Positions 1 through 7,632 of a stretch of DNA of 64,000 nucleotides are shown here, piece by piece. The position numbers were made by a program, and so were the translations under genes. The notes beneath the pieces were generated by a model that worked only from the letters and a program-made list of their open reading frames with translations, was not told the origin of the DNA and did no database searches. Source of the stretch: Sedimenticola hydrogenitrophicus (GTDB lineage: Bacteria; Pseudomonadota; Gammaproteobacteria; Chromatiales; Chromatiaceae); NCBI RefSeq assembly GCF_025175675.1, contig NZ_JANIOA010000001.1:186001-250000 (forward strand). Reading direction: 5' to 3'. The first letter of the stretch is position 1. The number at the start of each line of letters is the position of its first letter.

Positions 1-57
1 CCCCCATCGACTTCAATTGGGTGACAAGGGGCGCGCTACAAACTGATATTCCAACAT

Positions 58-966
58 CTAGGGTTCCCTCCACATAAATTCATCCGGTGACCAGTTCGCG
101 TCGAACGCTTGATCTTGGGCGATGGCCTCATAGGCCGGCAGGAGCAGCTGGATCAAATCCGCAATGACTACTTTAAATTCAACTGCAGGCTCCATTTCGT
201 TCTTCTTTTCAAAGGCCTGCCACTGAGTTTGCTTGTCGGTGTCCGTGGCGAACGTCTCACTCAACACGAACAACGGCGCATTACGGATCCCGGTTTTGCG
301 ACGCTCAAAGGTAGCGGCAATAGCCTGGCACAGTAGGCCACCCTCCAATGGCATGGTCTTGGCAATGGTGCGGATATCGAAGAAGTCCTTCATGCGGCTG
401 TTGGCCTGCCCCAACATCACCATGGCCTGAAACTTTTCGGCAATCACACTATAGACGGAGTAGATCCGCAGCTGTGGCGCGGGCAGATCGAGAAAACTCG
501 GCAGTTGTGCCTTTTCGGCGGGCGGCACCACCGCGTCGCCATAGCCGACATCGGCCTGAAAAGGAACACGTGCTGTGCCCAGGTTGGCAACTCCGGTAAC
601 ACGCACCCCCGGATACTCGGCATCCCCTTTGATCTCCACGCCGGCAACCGAAGCACCATCAAAGTCAAGGCCATCGTCTTCCCCGATCGCGGTAATACGC
701 CGGAACACCTCCACCAGGAGTGGGACATCGTGTGCATCGAAGCTGAGCAGGTCTATATCGCGTGTTGGGCGATGAGATTCCTCGTTCCATATCCGGAAGA
801 GCAGCGCCCCCTTGAGCAGAAACTGATCGGCATATTCACTGCGACTGAGACGATAGAGCAGACGCTGCATCACATACTGGCGCAGCACATAGTCGAAATC
901 CTCGCCCCGTGCACGGGCCAGCGTCAGCAGTCGAGCCCTAACCGAAGCGGCCATATTCTTGGGCAT
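58..966 (-). CDS. AbiEii-family nucleotidyltransferase toxin
   Basis: A 302-residue protein of the AbiEii/AbiGii nucleotidyltransferase toxin family. The core is visible near residues 50-75: a KGALLFRIW stretch followed by TRDIDLLSF, matching the small-side-chain turn plus DxD metal-binding signature of the DNA polymerase beta-like nucleotidyltransferase fold. Family members are toxins of type IV toxin-antitoxin systems that act in abortive phage infection and transfer nucleotides to RNA. Length is normal and the frame intact. It lies 16 bases downstream of the AbiEi antitoxin gene on the same strand, the usual antitoxin-toxin order, so the pair should be co-transcribed. The RNA target cannot be read from the sequence. 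Confidence 0.9.
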   Translation of the reverse strand: MPKNMAASVRARLLTLARARGEDFDYVLRQYVMQRLLYRLSRSEYADQFLLKGALLFRIWNEESHRPTRDIDLLSFDAHDVPLLVEVFRRITAIGEDDGLDFDGASVAGVEIKGDAEYPGVRVTGVANLGTARVPFQADVGYGDAVVPPAEKAQLPSFLDLPAPQLRIYSVYSVIAEKFQAMVMLGQANSRMKDFFDIRTIAKTMPLEGGLLCQAIAATFERRKTGIRNAPLFVLSETFATDTDKQTQWQAFEKKNEMEPAVEFKVVIADLIQLLLPAYEAIAQDQAFDANWSPDEFMWREP

Positions 967-982
967 CAGCAGGTTCCCTCCA

Positions 983-1594
983 TCACACCAGGCTCTCCAG
1001 ATAGGGCTGCATCACTCTCTTGACACGGCAGATCTCCGCATAGCGCATTAGCTCGTCCATGGTGAATTTGCGAGCAGACCACCCCTCGCGCAGGGCCTCC
1101 AGAGCGACATCCAGACCGATCTTATTACGGTACTTGAAGCAATCGGCCACAGTTTTGGCGGGAGTGAAGACCTTGATCTCCACGCCCCCGATATCGTGGC
1201 TCTCCACACCAGCCCGAAGCGCTTCGCCCGACATGGTAACAAAGCGCACCGGGGGGTAGCTGATCTCGGGTCGCCAAGCCTTGCGGTCGATGGCCAGCCA
1301 AATCTTGCTGGGGTTTTGGGTGGTCAGGTCATGAAAACTTAGCGCCGACAGCAGCGCCACAACCGACTTGGGGGCCTTCTTGGCGACCTCGACCAGGGAG
1401 TGAAAACGCCCAAGATCTTTCTCCGGCCACTGGTACAGCCCACGACCTATTTTTTCGATAATACCTTGATTAGCCAGACGATTAAGATAGGAGCGCGGCA
1501 GCCCAAGCCGGTCCATATCCCTGGGCCGCACCACGGAGTGGGCCTTTAGATAGGCCACCACTTGCTGCATTTTGGTATCTGAGGAAGCTCGCAT
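983..1594 (-). CDS. AbiEi-family antitoxin and autorepressor
   Basis: A 203-residue AbiEi antitoxin. Residues 1-60 form an N-terminal winged-helix region (the RPRDMDRLGLPRSYLNRL stretch followed by KIGRGLYQWPE). The rest is the AbiEi C-terminal domain with the typical TPAKTVADCFKYRNKIG stretch near residues 145-160. AbiEi proteins block the AbiEii toxin without binding it stably, and repress their own promoter through inverted repeats. An inverted repeat overlaps this start codon. The gene immediately precedes the toxin gene. Its full length and intact partner suggest a working module. Confidence 0.88.
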   Translation of the reverse strand: MRASSDTKMQQVVAYLKAHSVVRPRDMDRLGLPRSYLNRLANQGIIEKIGRGLYQWPEKDLGRFHSLVEVAKKAPKSVVALLSALSFHDLTTQNPSKIWLAIDRKAWRPEISYPPVRFVTMSGEALRAGVESHDIGGVEIKVFTPAKTVADCFKYRNKIGLDVALEALREGWSARKFTMDELMRYAEICRVKRVMQPYLESLV

Positions 1595-1642
1595 GTCACA
1601 TTACCTAGGCTCATGTGATTATATGCCTATGTTTTGTGACAT
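1593..1642 (-). promoter_or_regulatory. Candidate AbiEi operator
   Basis: A perfect 8-base inverted repeat, ATGTCACA at 1593-1600 and TGTGACAT at 1635-1642, sits over the start codon and leader of the antitoxin gene, in AT-rich DNA that could hold the promoter. AbiEi proteins are known to bind inverted repeats in their own promoters. That this is the site is inference. Confidence 0.45.
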
Positions 1643-1672
1643 TCTAGTGTTCTTAGGAACACTTCTTTAGCT

Positions 1673-1843
1673 GCCATCAGCCAGCAGCCCACCGATCACT
1701 GGTATGCCAGCATCGGTAACAACACCCGCGCCGACGCCATCCTCAACCGGCTGATGTACTTCGCCAACCGCCTCCAACGCAAGGGTGAGTCGACGCACAA
1801 GATCCTTTGGAACTTGACCGCAGATGACCACTTGGACTCATAA
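1673..1843 (+). pseudogene. istB: 3' remnant of an IS21-family istB helper gene
   Basis: An open stretch with no start translates to about 57 residues ending at a TAA at 1841-1843. It contains SSQQPTDHWYASIGNNTRAD, then AILNRLMYFANRLQRKGES. This matches the C-terminus of IstB, the AAA+ ATPase helper of IS21-family transposases, which ends in a DHWY...ADAILDRL...LKGES-like segment. Everything upstream (ATPase core, istA) is missing, and the break lies near 1670, just outside the AbiE promoter. It is a dead scar of an insertion sequence between two defence modules. Confidence 0.75.
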
Positions 1844-1870
1844 TCCATCAGTATGATGCGTTAGAGAAAC

Positions 1871-1916
1871 CGGTGTTCATGTTCATCCGGAATCGGTGTT
1901 CAACTTCACCGGAATA
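1871..1916. repeat. Terminal repeats of the IS21 remnant
   Basis: Two tandem copies of about 23 bases (CGGTGTTCA-N4-TTCATCCGGAAT-like and CGGTGTTCAACTTCACCGGAAT) follow the istB remnant. Multiple short terminal repeats at the end next to istB are typical of IS21 elements. They mark the surviving right end of the element. Confidence 0.6.
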
Positions 1917-2021
1917 CGCGATACCACCAAGAGCAAACAGCATCGGAGTTCATTATTGTTGTATAGGTATATTTCTATGCCATATATTTAGTCACCAGGG
2001 CTGAGATTAATAGTAAATAGA

Positions 2022-3896
2022 GTGGATTATCCAGAGTTCAAAAAACTAGTTTTGGCGCTCGAAGCCGGAAAACAGTTACCTGATGCAGTGTATTTGCACA
2101 AAACCGCATTAGAGACAGCCTCCAATGCCCTGTTCAACCTGACTTACACTATGGCGACGGGATTAAAGATCGCCGATAATTCGTGGAATATCGCGAAGTT
2201 TAACAAACGCGATTTCAAGATCACGTTACTCCACTACCCGCAATTCGATAGCTATGCCTATCCGGCATTACATGAAAGTCATACGATTGACTTGTCGAAG
2301 TTTTCAGTACGAAAAGCCAACTACTCCTCTTCAGATAATCCTCCCATCCTGCACCGAAAGGAAACCTTTGTCTTAAAAGACTACCCCCTCTTCAAATACT
2401 TTGAGGAGATTACCAAGGAGGGAGAAGCCGCCAACCTTTATGAAAAACCACGCACGATCGGCTTTAAGACAAGTTGGGAAAGACTTATCAGAAGCAAGGG
2501 GTATTTTCTGGATGACTCAGGGCGTCTACACCGGCGCACCGAGTTAGCCAATCAAAATATTGATGTTGCTCTTCCATCCAACAAAATAGAGCGACATAAA
2601 ACCGCCATTGATCGCAATCAACTCTCTGCGCCCATGCAGATCCTAGCTCGCCATGGCTATTTTTATGGAGAACACTCAGTACTCGATTACGGTTGCGGCA
2701 AAGGTGACGATGTGAGGGAACTTGAGGCCCATGGGATTGATGCATCGGGCTGGGATCCAGTGCACAATCCTGAGGGCGACCTAGAAACCAGCGACATTGT
2801 AAACCTGGGCTTTGTACTCAATGTAATTGAAGACATAGAAGAGCGGAATGAAACCCTCAGACGCGCCTATGGGTATGCAACCAAAATATTGATCGTCTCA
2901 GTGATGGTCGCAGGTGAAAGCACCATTCAGCAATTTACCCCCTATAAAGATGGCATTATCACCTCCCGCAATACCTTCCAACGTTACTACGCCCAAGCCG
3001 AGTTCAAAGAGTATGTGGAATCCACGCTCAATGTAAACGCCATTGCTGTTGGTCAAGGCATTTTTATTGTCTTTAGAGATGAGCTGGAAGAACAACATTT
3101 TCTGCTTGAGCGTCAACACGTCAAGCGGGATTGGCAGCAGAAGACCCAGCGCGAACTAAAGACTGACACAAATACCATCACAATTGACACCATCGAAAAG
3201 CACCAGGAGTTGTTTGATCACTTCTGGGATACCACACTTGACCTCGGGCGTATCCCAGCAAACTCAGAGTTTGAGTTCAGTGTGAGAATTCGCACAGTTG
3301 CCGGATCACATAAAAAAGCCATCGAAGCATTACTAGAACAGCGAGGAAAGAATCTTTATCTTGAGGCACAACAGGCACGCATCAATGATCTCCTTGTCTA
3401 TTTCGCGCTTTCACAGTTTGAGAAGCGCAAGCCCTACTCTCAAATGCCAGAAGGATTAAAACGCGACATCAAAGTCTTTTTTGAAAATTATAAAGAAGCA
3501 CTAGATGAAGCCACACGACTGCTCTTTAGTGTAGGAGAACCCTACGTCATAGAAGAAGTTGCAAACAGGGCCTATAAACTATTTCTAATAGGCGAGTTCA
3601 ATGAGGGACATTCATGGATCATCCCTAAAGAGTTATTGACAGAATTACCCCCAGAACTCCGTATATACGTTGGCTGCGCATGCCAAATCTACGGTGATCT
3701 AGAGGGAATTCATCTAATCAAGATTCACTTCACATCAGGGAAAGTATCTCTGCTGCGTTATGATGATTTCGAAAAAAAGGAACCTTTGCTAATTCAACGA
3801 ATAAAAATAAAAATCAGAGATCTTGATGTTGACTTTTTTGAATATGTGGATAACTTCGCCCCTCCGCCTCTAATGAACAAAAGCGTTTTCTATTGA
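2022..3896 (+). CDS. DNA phosphorothioation-associated putative methyltransferase
   Basis: A 624-residue protein with the pattern of the PT-associated putative methyltransferase family (TIGR04096). The conserved centre reads RHKTAIDR (191-198), LSAPMQILARHGYF, then the SAM-binding motif LDYGCGKGDD (221-230), SGWDP (242-246) and NLGFVLNVIED. A DYGCGKG glycine loop followed by an acidic residue on the next strand is the class I methyltransferase pattern. The family travels with Dnd/Ssp sulfur-modification loci; its substrate is not established as far as I know. Translation starts at a GTG. The gene converges on the ssp-like operon and has the same AT-rich composition, so it probably belongs to that locus. 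Confidence 0.82.
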   Translation: MDYPEFKKLVLALEAGKQLPDAVYLHKTALETASNALFNLTYTMATGLKIADNSWNIAKFNKRDFKITLLHYPQFDSYAYPALHESHTIDLSKFSVRKANYSSSDNPPILHRKETFVLKDYPLFKYFEEITKEGEAANLYEKPRTIGFKTSWERLIRSKGYFLDDSGRLHRRTELANQNIDVALPSNKIERHKTAIDRNQLSAPMQILARHGYFYGEHSVLDYGCGKGDDVRELEAHGIDASGWDPVHNPEGDLETSDIVNLGFVLNVIEDIEERNETLRRAYGYATKILIVSVMVAGESTIQQFTPYKDGIITSRNTFQRYYAQAEFKEYVESTLNVNAIAVGQGIFIVFRDELEEQHFLLERQHVKRDWQQKTQRELKTDTNTITIDTIEKHQELFDHFWDTTLDLGRIPANSEFEFSVRIRTVAGSHKKAIEALLEQRGKNLYLEAQQARINDLLVYFALSQFEKRKPYSQMPEGLKRDIKVFFENYKEALDEATRLLFSVGEPYVIEEVANRAYKLFLIGEFNEGHSWIIPKELLTELPPELRIYVGCACQIYGDLEGIHLIKIHFTSGKVSLLRYDDFEKKEPLLIQRIKIKIRDLDVDFFEYVDNFAPPPLMNKSVFY

Positions 3897-3916
3897 TACC
3901 CTTTGATCATTGGCCG

Positions 3917-3946
3917 ACACGGAGTTTGAACACCTTCAAACCGTGT
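3917..3946. terminator. Hairpin between convergent genes
   Basis: ACACGG-A-GTTTGAA, loop CACC, TTCAAAC-CGTGT forms a stem of about 12 pairs with one bulge between the stop codons of two converging genes. No clean T-run follows on either strand, so it may be a weak bidirectional terminator. The hairpin is seen directly; the function is inference. Confidence 0.5.
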
Positions 3947-4000
3947 TGAATGAGATGACGTATTATCACTTTAATGATCGAATCAGAGACCCATCATTCG

Positions 4001-4993
4001 TTATTTAATTGCCTCTAACAATCTCTTCTTCTTTTTTCGTAAATAAACAGCATTTGACGGATCACGCTCTACAAATATCTGTTTTATTGGATGAGCCCAT
4101 AGTTTTCTCAGCTCGTTTAGTTTTACAATCCAAGCTGTGGCCCTTTCTTTCCCGCTTTCTTCCGAAACCTGTTCCATGAGATCTCCGCATAGATTCCAGT
4201 TATTTTTTACTACCTCTTTAAAATCAATAAGAGTCATATAGGCTTCTGGCGGCAAATTCTCTCTAGCCCCCTCTTCTTCCCTTCTACTTTGGCACTGAAT
4301 TCGAATTCGTTGAGGAATACCATCTGTCCACCATTTTTCAGAATAACATTCCTTTAGGGTATCCAATAACCACTCAAAAAGTAGAACTTCAATTTCTTCA
4401 ATTATTTTCCCATCATTTACTGATGCCTCCCGGTCACTTTCTTGATCATCAATGTCGAGTAACATCATATTCAGAGGGGAAGCTTTACTAAGTTGCTCAA
4501 ACGTATTGTAACCTTGCATAAAACACTTATAGATGCTTTCACATGCTTGTTCTACGCCGGGCGGTATTTTTATGCTAGGAGGTACAAATGATGAAACTAT
4601 ATTCCAATTAGGATCTAAAGCTAAATACTGCTCTGTCAATAACTGAGATATTAAAGCTTCAAATAGTTGACGAACTTTCTTTGTCTCTCCATCAAATCCA
4701 AAGTCATCCTCACTCCCTGGGAGCTTTGCTGCAACAACAAAATATGGTGCAGTGAGTCGTTGGATACCTGCTAATTTCTGGGCATTTTGCCGCAACGTAC
4801 TCGTGCTGTATGGCCCGAAATGTCTGCCTAACCTAACTATCAGACCTCCTAAATCATAGGTTTCCCCAACGTAAACCACTTTCTGTTTTTGGGCAGCAAT
4901 GATGTAGAGCCAAGGCATTTGGGCCGTAATATCCAAATACTTAGATACTGAACCACTGTAATGCACTACAGGTTTATATACGTGTCCGTTCAA
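4001..4993 (-). CDS. GIY-YIG-like / HEPN (Swt1-like) two-domain protein, predicted nuclease effector
   Basis: A 330-residue protein I cannot match to a named gene. Residues 28-60 (WLYII, then VVYVGETYDLGGLIVRLGRHFG) look like the start of a GIY-YIG nuclease: two short strands, YVG, and downstream R54 and H58. The C-terminal part (about 205-305) resembles the Swt1-type HEPN domain, with EKWWTDGIPQRIR, a REEEG segment, and NELRKLWAHP containing R296-X4-H301, the RX4-6H catalytic motif of HEPN ribonucleases. Translation starts at TTG, supported by an AAGGAAG ribosome site 6 bases upstream. It is the last gene of the ssp-like operon, 11 bases after the MORC-like gene. A role in cutting DNA or RNA during phage attack is inference. 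Confidence 0.62.
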   Translation of the reverse strand: MNGHVYKPVVHYSGSVSKYLDITAQMPWLYIIAAQKQKVVYVGETYDLGGLIVRLGRHFGPYSTSTLRQNAQKLAGIQRLTAPYFVVAAKLPGSEDDFGFDGETKKVRQLFEALISQLLTEQYLALDPNWNIVSSFVPPSIKIPPGVEQACESIYKCFMQGYNTFEQLSKASPLNMMLLDIDDQESDREASVNDGKIIEEIEVLLFEWLLDTLKECYSEKWWTDGIPQRIRIQCQSRREEEGARENLPPEAYMTLIDFKEVVKNNWNLCGDLMEQVSEESGKERATAWIVKLNELRKLWAHPIKQIFVERDPSNAVYLRKKKKRLLEAIK

Positions 4994-5004
4994 TACAAAC
5001 TTCC

Positions 5005-6735
5005 TTATTCTTCAGGCAGATTACCGTTCTCTATTGATTTTAACTCAATACTTAGAGTCTCTGCCAAATCCTCCCCAATTGCACTGGCTTTCCTTCGAAA
5101 ACGCTCGAATACTTTATCCATAGCTGTTGAACTCACATCTTGCCAAGTAGTAGATCTCATCTCTAGCTCCGCCCTAGCAAGAATCGCAAAAAGCTGATAA
5201 ACAATCAGGGCTATTTTTGGATCTTCCTCAGATTGTGAAGCGGCTTCAGATACCCAAGAATGCATCTTATTAACCAACGTTTCCGCTCGGCCCAATTCGG
5301 TCGCAGCGTAAGGCAACCACATTGAGTTTGCCTTAAGCCCCTCAACAAACACAATCGCATTCTTTTCTTCAGCTCTTTTGCATAAATCTTCAATAGAGAT
5401 TGATTTATCTTGAATTGCTTCTTCTGTCATCTTGCTTAACTTCTGCTGCAATTCCTTCCTTGTTTGAATTTGTTCCTCCGAAGTCAAAGTAGTGCCTGGA
5501 GAATAAGATAAATCAGCTACGGGTGTGGAAGCGATGCTCTTATTAGCAATGTCGTCTTTTGTATCCTTTTTCCATTCAGAATATCTTTTCCCCGCTGCTT
5601 TCCATGCATCAATACTTTTTGTTTGATAGTTACTTATTAATGTCTTTAGCTTATTACGAGCTGCTTTTGGAAGGCGTACATGACGTTTTTTAACATCTAA
5701 TGCAAGTACACTATCTGCCTTTTCATCGAACATCAGCCTCCCTCTAAATGCCCAAGCTTGGGTTTGTCTTGAAATTAACCCATGAAATCTTTCTGCCATT
5801 ACAATAATTCGTTTATTTCTATATATAAAAAACCCATGCCTTGGCTTAGCGGTATATGGTTCCGATTCAATTTGGTACTTTTCTCGAGCTGATTCTCTAC
5901 TCTCTCCAATTATCTCGAATGTAGGAGGATGAACTAAGTGTGTCGCAGCAATTTCGCAAACAGCATTATCACCAAGAGCTAATGTTTGATGTGCTAGTAA
6001 CGTCTTCGGGCTACGTCCATCCCAATCTGATGGAACAGTCAGAGATCCATTCTCAGAAGCTTCCTTGAAAAAAAGTGGGTCAATAGGGTCCAGTACTTTC
6101 CCGTTAACACTAATGGAAATAGACTTCTCCTCCAATAACATGTGATAGATATTCGAAAAGTACCGCTGCAAGTACTTAACAAAATTAGCGAAAGCTGGTT
6201 GAGATTCTACTAATTCAGAAATAAAAAGAACGGTCCCGCTTTCAGAATCATCAACTGAATATTTTTTCCATACTTCCAGCTCACTATCCTGAGCCTCACC
6301 CAAGAGTATGTTATACTCCCCTGTATCCTCGACCTCACTACAAGATAAAATTGCACATAATACTTGGTCACAACCTGCTGTCTTGGAGACAAGAGTAATT
6401 TTGTCACCAAGCGACAAACCAGCTGATTTTAATCCAATCCCAAATTTTCCCAATGACCCTTTTGGATACGTACGATTACTTCCAAGTGAAAATGCATTAA
6501 TCAGATTTTCACGATCCATCCCGCAGCCATCATCACTGATAATAAATCCACCCACAGAATCAGATTCACCTTCGATATCGTGCAAGTCCTCCAATATATG
6601 AACACATACATTCTCAGATCTAGCATCAATCGAGTTATCTAAAAGATCTGCCAACGCCACTTCCGGATCATAGCCTATACTTGCGATAGCATTTATAAGC
6701 CTTCCAGGCTGAGCAGGAACATCTACCTTCTCCAT
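5005..6735 (-). CDS. MORC-like GHKL (Hsp90-type) ATPase
   Basis: A 576-residue protein with complete GHKL ATPase motifs. The N box is ADLLDNSIDA (29-38), motif G1 is SDDGCGM (67-73) and motif G2 is GKFGIGLKSAGLSLG (96-110). The DNSIDA / DDGCGM / GKFGIGLKS set resembles eukaryotic MORC and prokaryotic MORC/MutL-like ATPases, which have been described in restriction-modification-like operons. A beta-rich transducer-like region and a helical C-terminal half (420-576) follow. I chose the ATG at 6735 because GGAGAT lies 7 bases upstream; an ATG at 6753 and a GTG at 6774 are in frame but lack such a site. It lies between sspD and the GIY-YIG/HEPN gene and probably acts as an ATP-driven clamp on DNA. 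Confidence 0.72.
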   Translation of the reverse strand: MEKVDVPAQPGRLINAIASIGYDPEVALADLLDNSIDARSENVCVHILEDLHDIEGESDSVGGFIISDDGCGMDRENLINAFSLGSNRTYPKGSLGKFGIGLKSAGLSLGDKITLVSKTAGCDQVLCAILSCSEVEDTGEYNILLGEAQDSELEVWKKYSVDDSESGTVLFISELVESQPAFANFVKYLQRYFSNIYHMLLEEKSISISVNGKVLDPIDPLFFKEASENGSLTVPSDWDGRSPKTLLAHQTLALGDNAVCEIAATHLVHPPTFEIIGESRESAREKYQIESEPYTAKPRHGFFIYRNKRIIVMAERFHGLISRQTQAWAFRGRLMFDEKADSVLALDVKKRHVRLPKAARNKLKTLISNYQTKSIDAWKAAGKRYSEWKKDTKDDIANKSIASTPVADLSYSPGTTLTSEEQIQTRKELQQKLSKMTEEAIQDKSISIEDLCKRAEEKNAIVFVEGLKANSMWLPYAATELGRAETLVNKMHSWVSEAASQSEEDPKIALIVYQLFAILARAELEMRSTTWQDVSSTAMDKVFERFRRKASAIGEDLAETLSIELKSIENGNLPEE

Positions 6736-6763
6736 TGTTATCTCCGTGTTCATTGTTGTCAGA

Positions 6764-7630
6764 TTAAAGTGCACAAATCAGGCACGCCTGATCTTCTGGA
6801 TCATCATCATCCATTTCATTTTTTAATATTTCTTGCCAACTCGAATTACCTTTCTGATTTCCCTTCTTCTCGAAGCGTTCCCGCTCTTCCGCCCGCTTAA
6901 CAATTTCTTCTAACGTACCAGACTGATGCCACGTATAACCTTTTCCAGATTCAATACGAACACCCGTACTCCAATCAAACTTTCTTTGAGCTACATTTTG
7001 CTCCATTTCCAGCGCTTTCTGGAAGAGGTCAGGATGCCGACGCTTGAGGCCAAGCCACTCTTCCTGGCGCTGGAAAAAACAGAAATAGCAGCCTGAGCGA
7101 CTGCGCCACTTGTAATAGGCTGGGATTCCAACGCTCTCTTCGAGCATCCGGAAAACATCTTCCCGTACAATGCCATCTTCTGCAAAGGGAAACACCGCTG
7201 CTATCGTTGATTTCTTGCTGATGTAGCCTTCGCGATTCTCGTCGGCGCGAATTCCAACATAGCTAATGACGGAGTCATCACCGACAAAGGCTTCAAAGGG
7301 CTTTATCTTCATAACTCGCGTGCACCATCTTGCACGCACAGATGGAAGCATGTTGTCATGCAGGGTCAGCCAATGTTCGAAATCGCGTCCACTCCCCAGT
7401 CGCGTAATGGATTTACCAAGGTAGCCTTCTAATAGATCCAGCGTATCGTAAACCTCTTGAAGCTCCGCACCCGTATCGGTGAAGAAGTACTCCATCTTAT
7501 CGGCAATCTCCGGGTAGTTGTCCTTAATATAGATAGCTAATGCCGCACTGTCTTTACCACCTGAAATACCCAACACATGGCGGGTATCTTCAGGGGCTTC
7601 CAATGCTAATTCATGCCATTTTTTAGCCAT
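6764..7630 (-). CDS. sspD: SspD/DndC-like PP-loop ATP pyrophosphatase (PAPS reductase family)
   Basis: A 288-residue PP-loop enzyme with SGGKDSAAL at 23-31. Cysteines occur in RWCTRVMKIKP (near 105), SGCYFCFFQRQ (near 180) and at the C-terminus (C283, C286), which fit an iron-sulfur site. Homologous DndC/SspD proteins adenylylate DNA and help transfer sulfur into the backbone. It follows sspC with a 2-base gap, and the sspB-sspC-sspD order is that of known Ssp loci. A cysteine desulfurase (DndA/SspA) is absent, so sulfur probably comes from a chromosomal IscS-type enzyme. The assignment rests on the motif and the DUF4007 neighbour; a stand-alone PAPS reductase is unlikely here. Confidence 0.82.
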   Translation of the reverse strand: MAKKWHELALEAPEDTRHVLGISGGKDSAALAIYIKDNYPEIADKMEYFFTDTGAELQEVYDTLDLLEGYLGKSITRLGSGRDFEHWLTLHDNMLPSVRARWCTRVMKIKPFEAFVGDDSVISYVGIRADENREGYISKKSTIAAVFPFAEDGIVREDVFRMLEESVGIPAYYKWRSRSGCYFCFFQRQEEWLGLKRRHPDLFQKALEMEQNVAQRKFDWSTGVRIESGKGYTWHQSGTLEEIVKRAEERERFEKKGNQKGNSSWQEILKNEMDDDDPEDQACLICAL

Positions 7631-7632
7631 AG

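Noticed and set aside
6764-7630. Assimilatory PAPS reductase (CysH)
   Set aside because: The PP-loop is shared, but the gene is coupled to sspBC and no other sulfate-assimilation gene is near.
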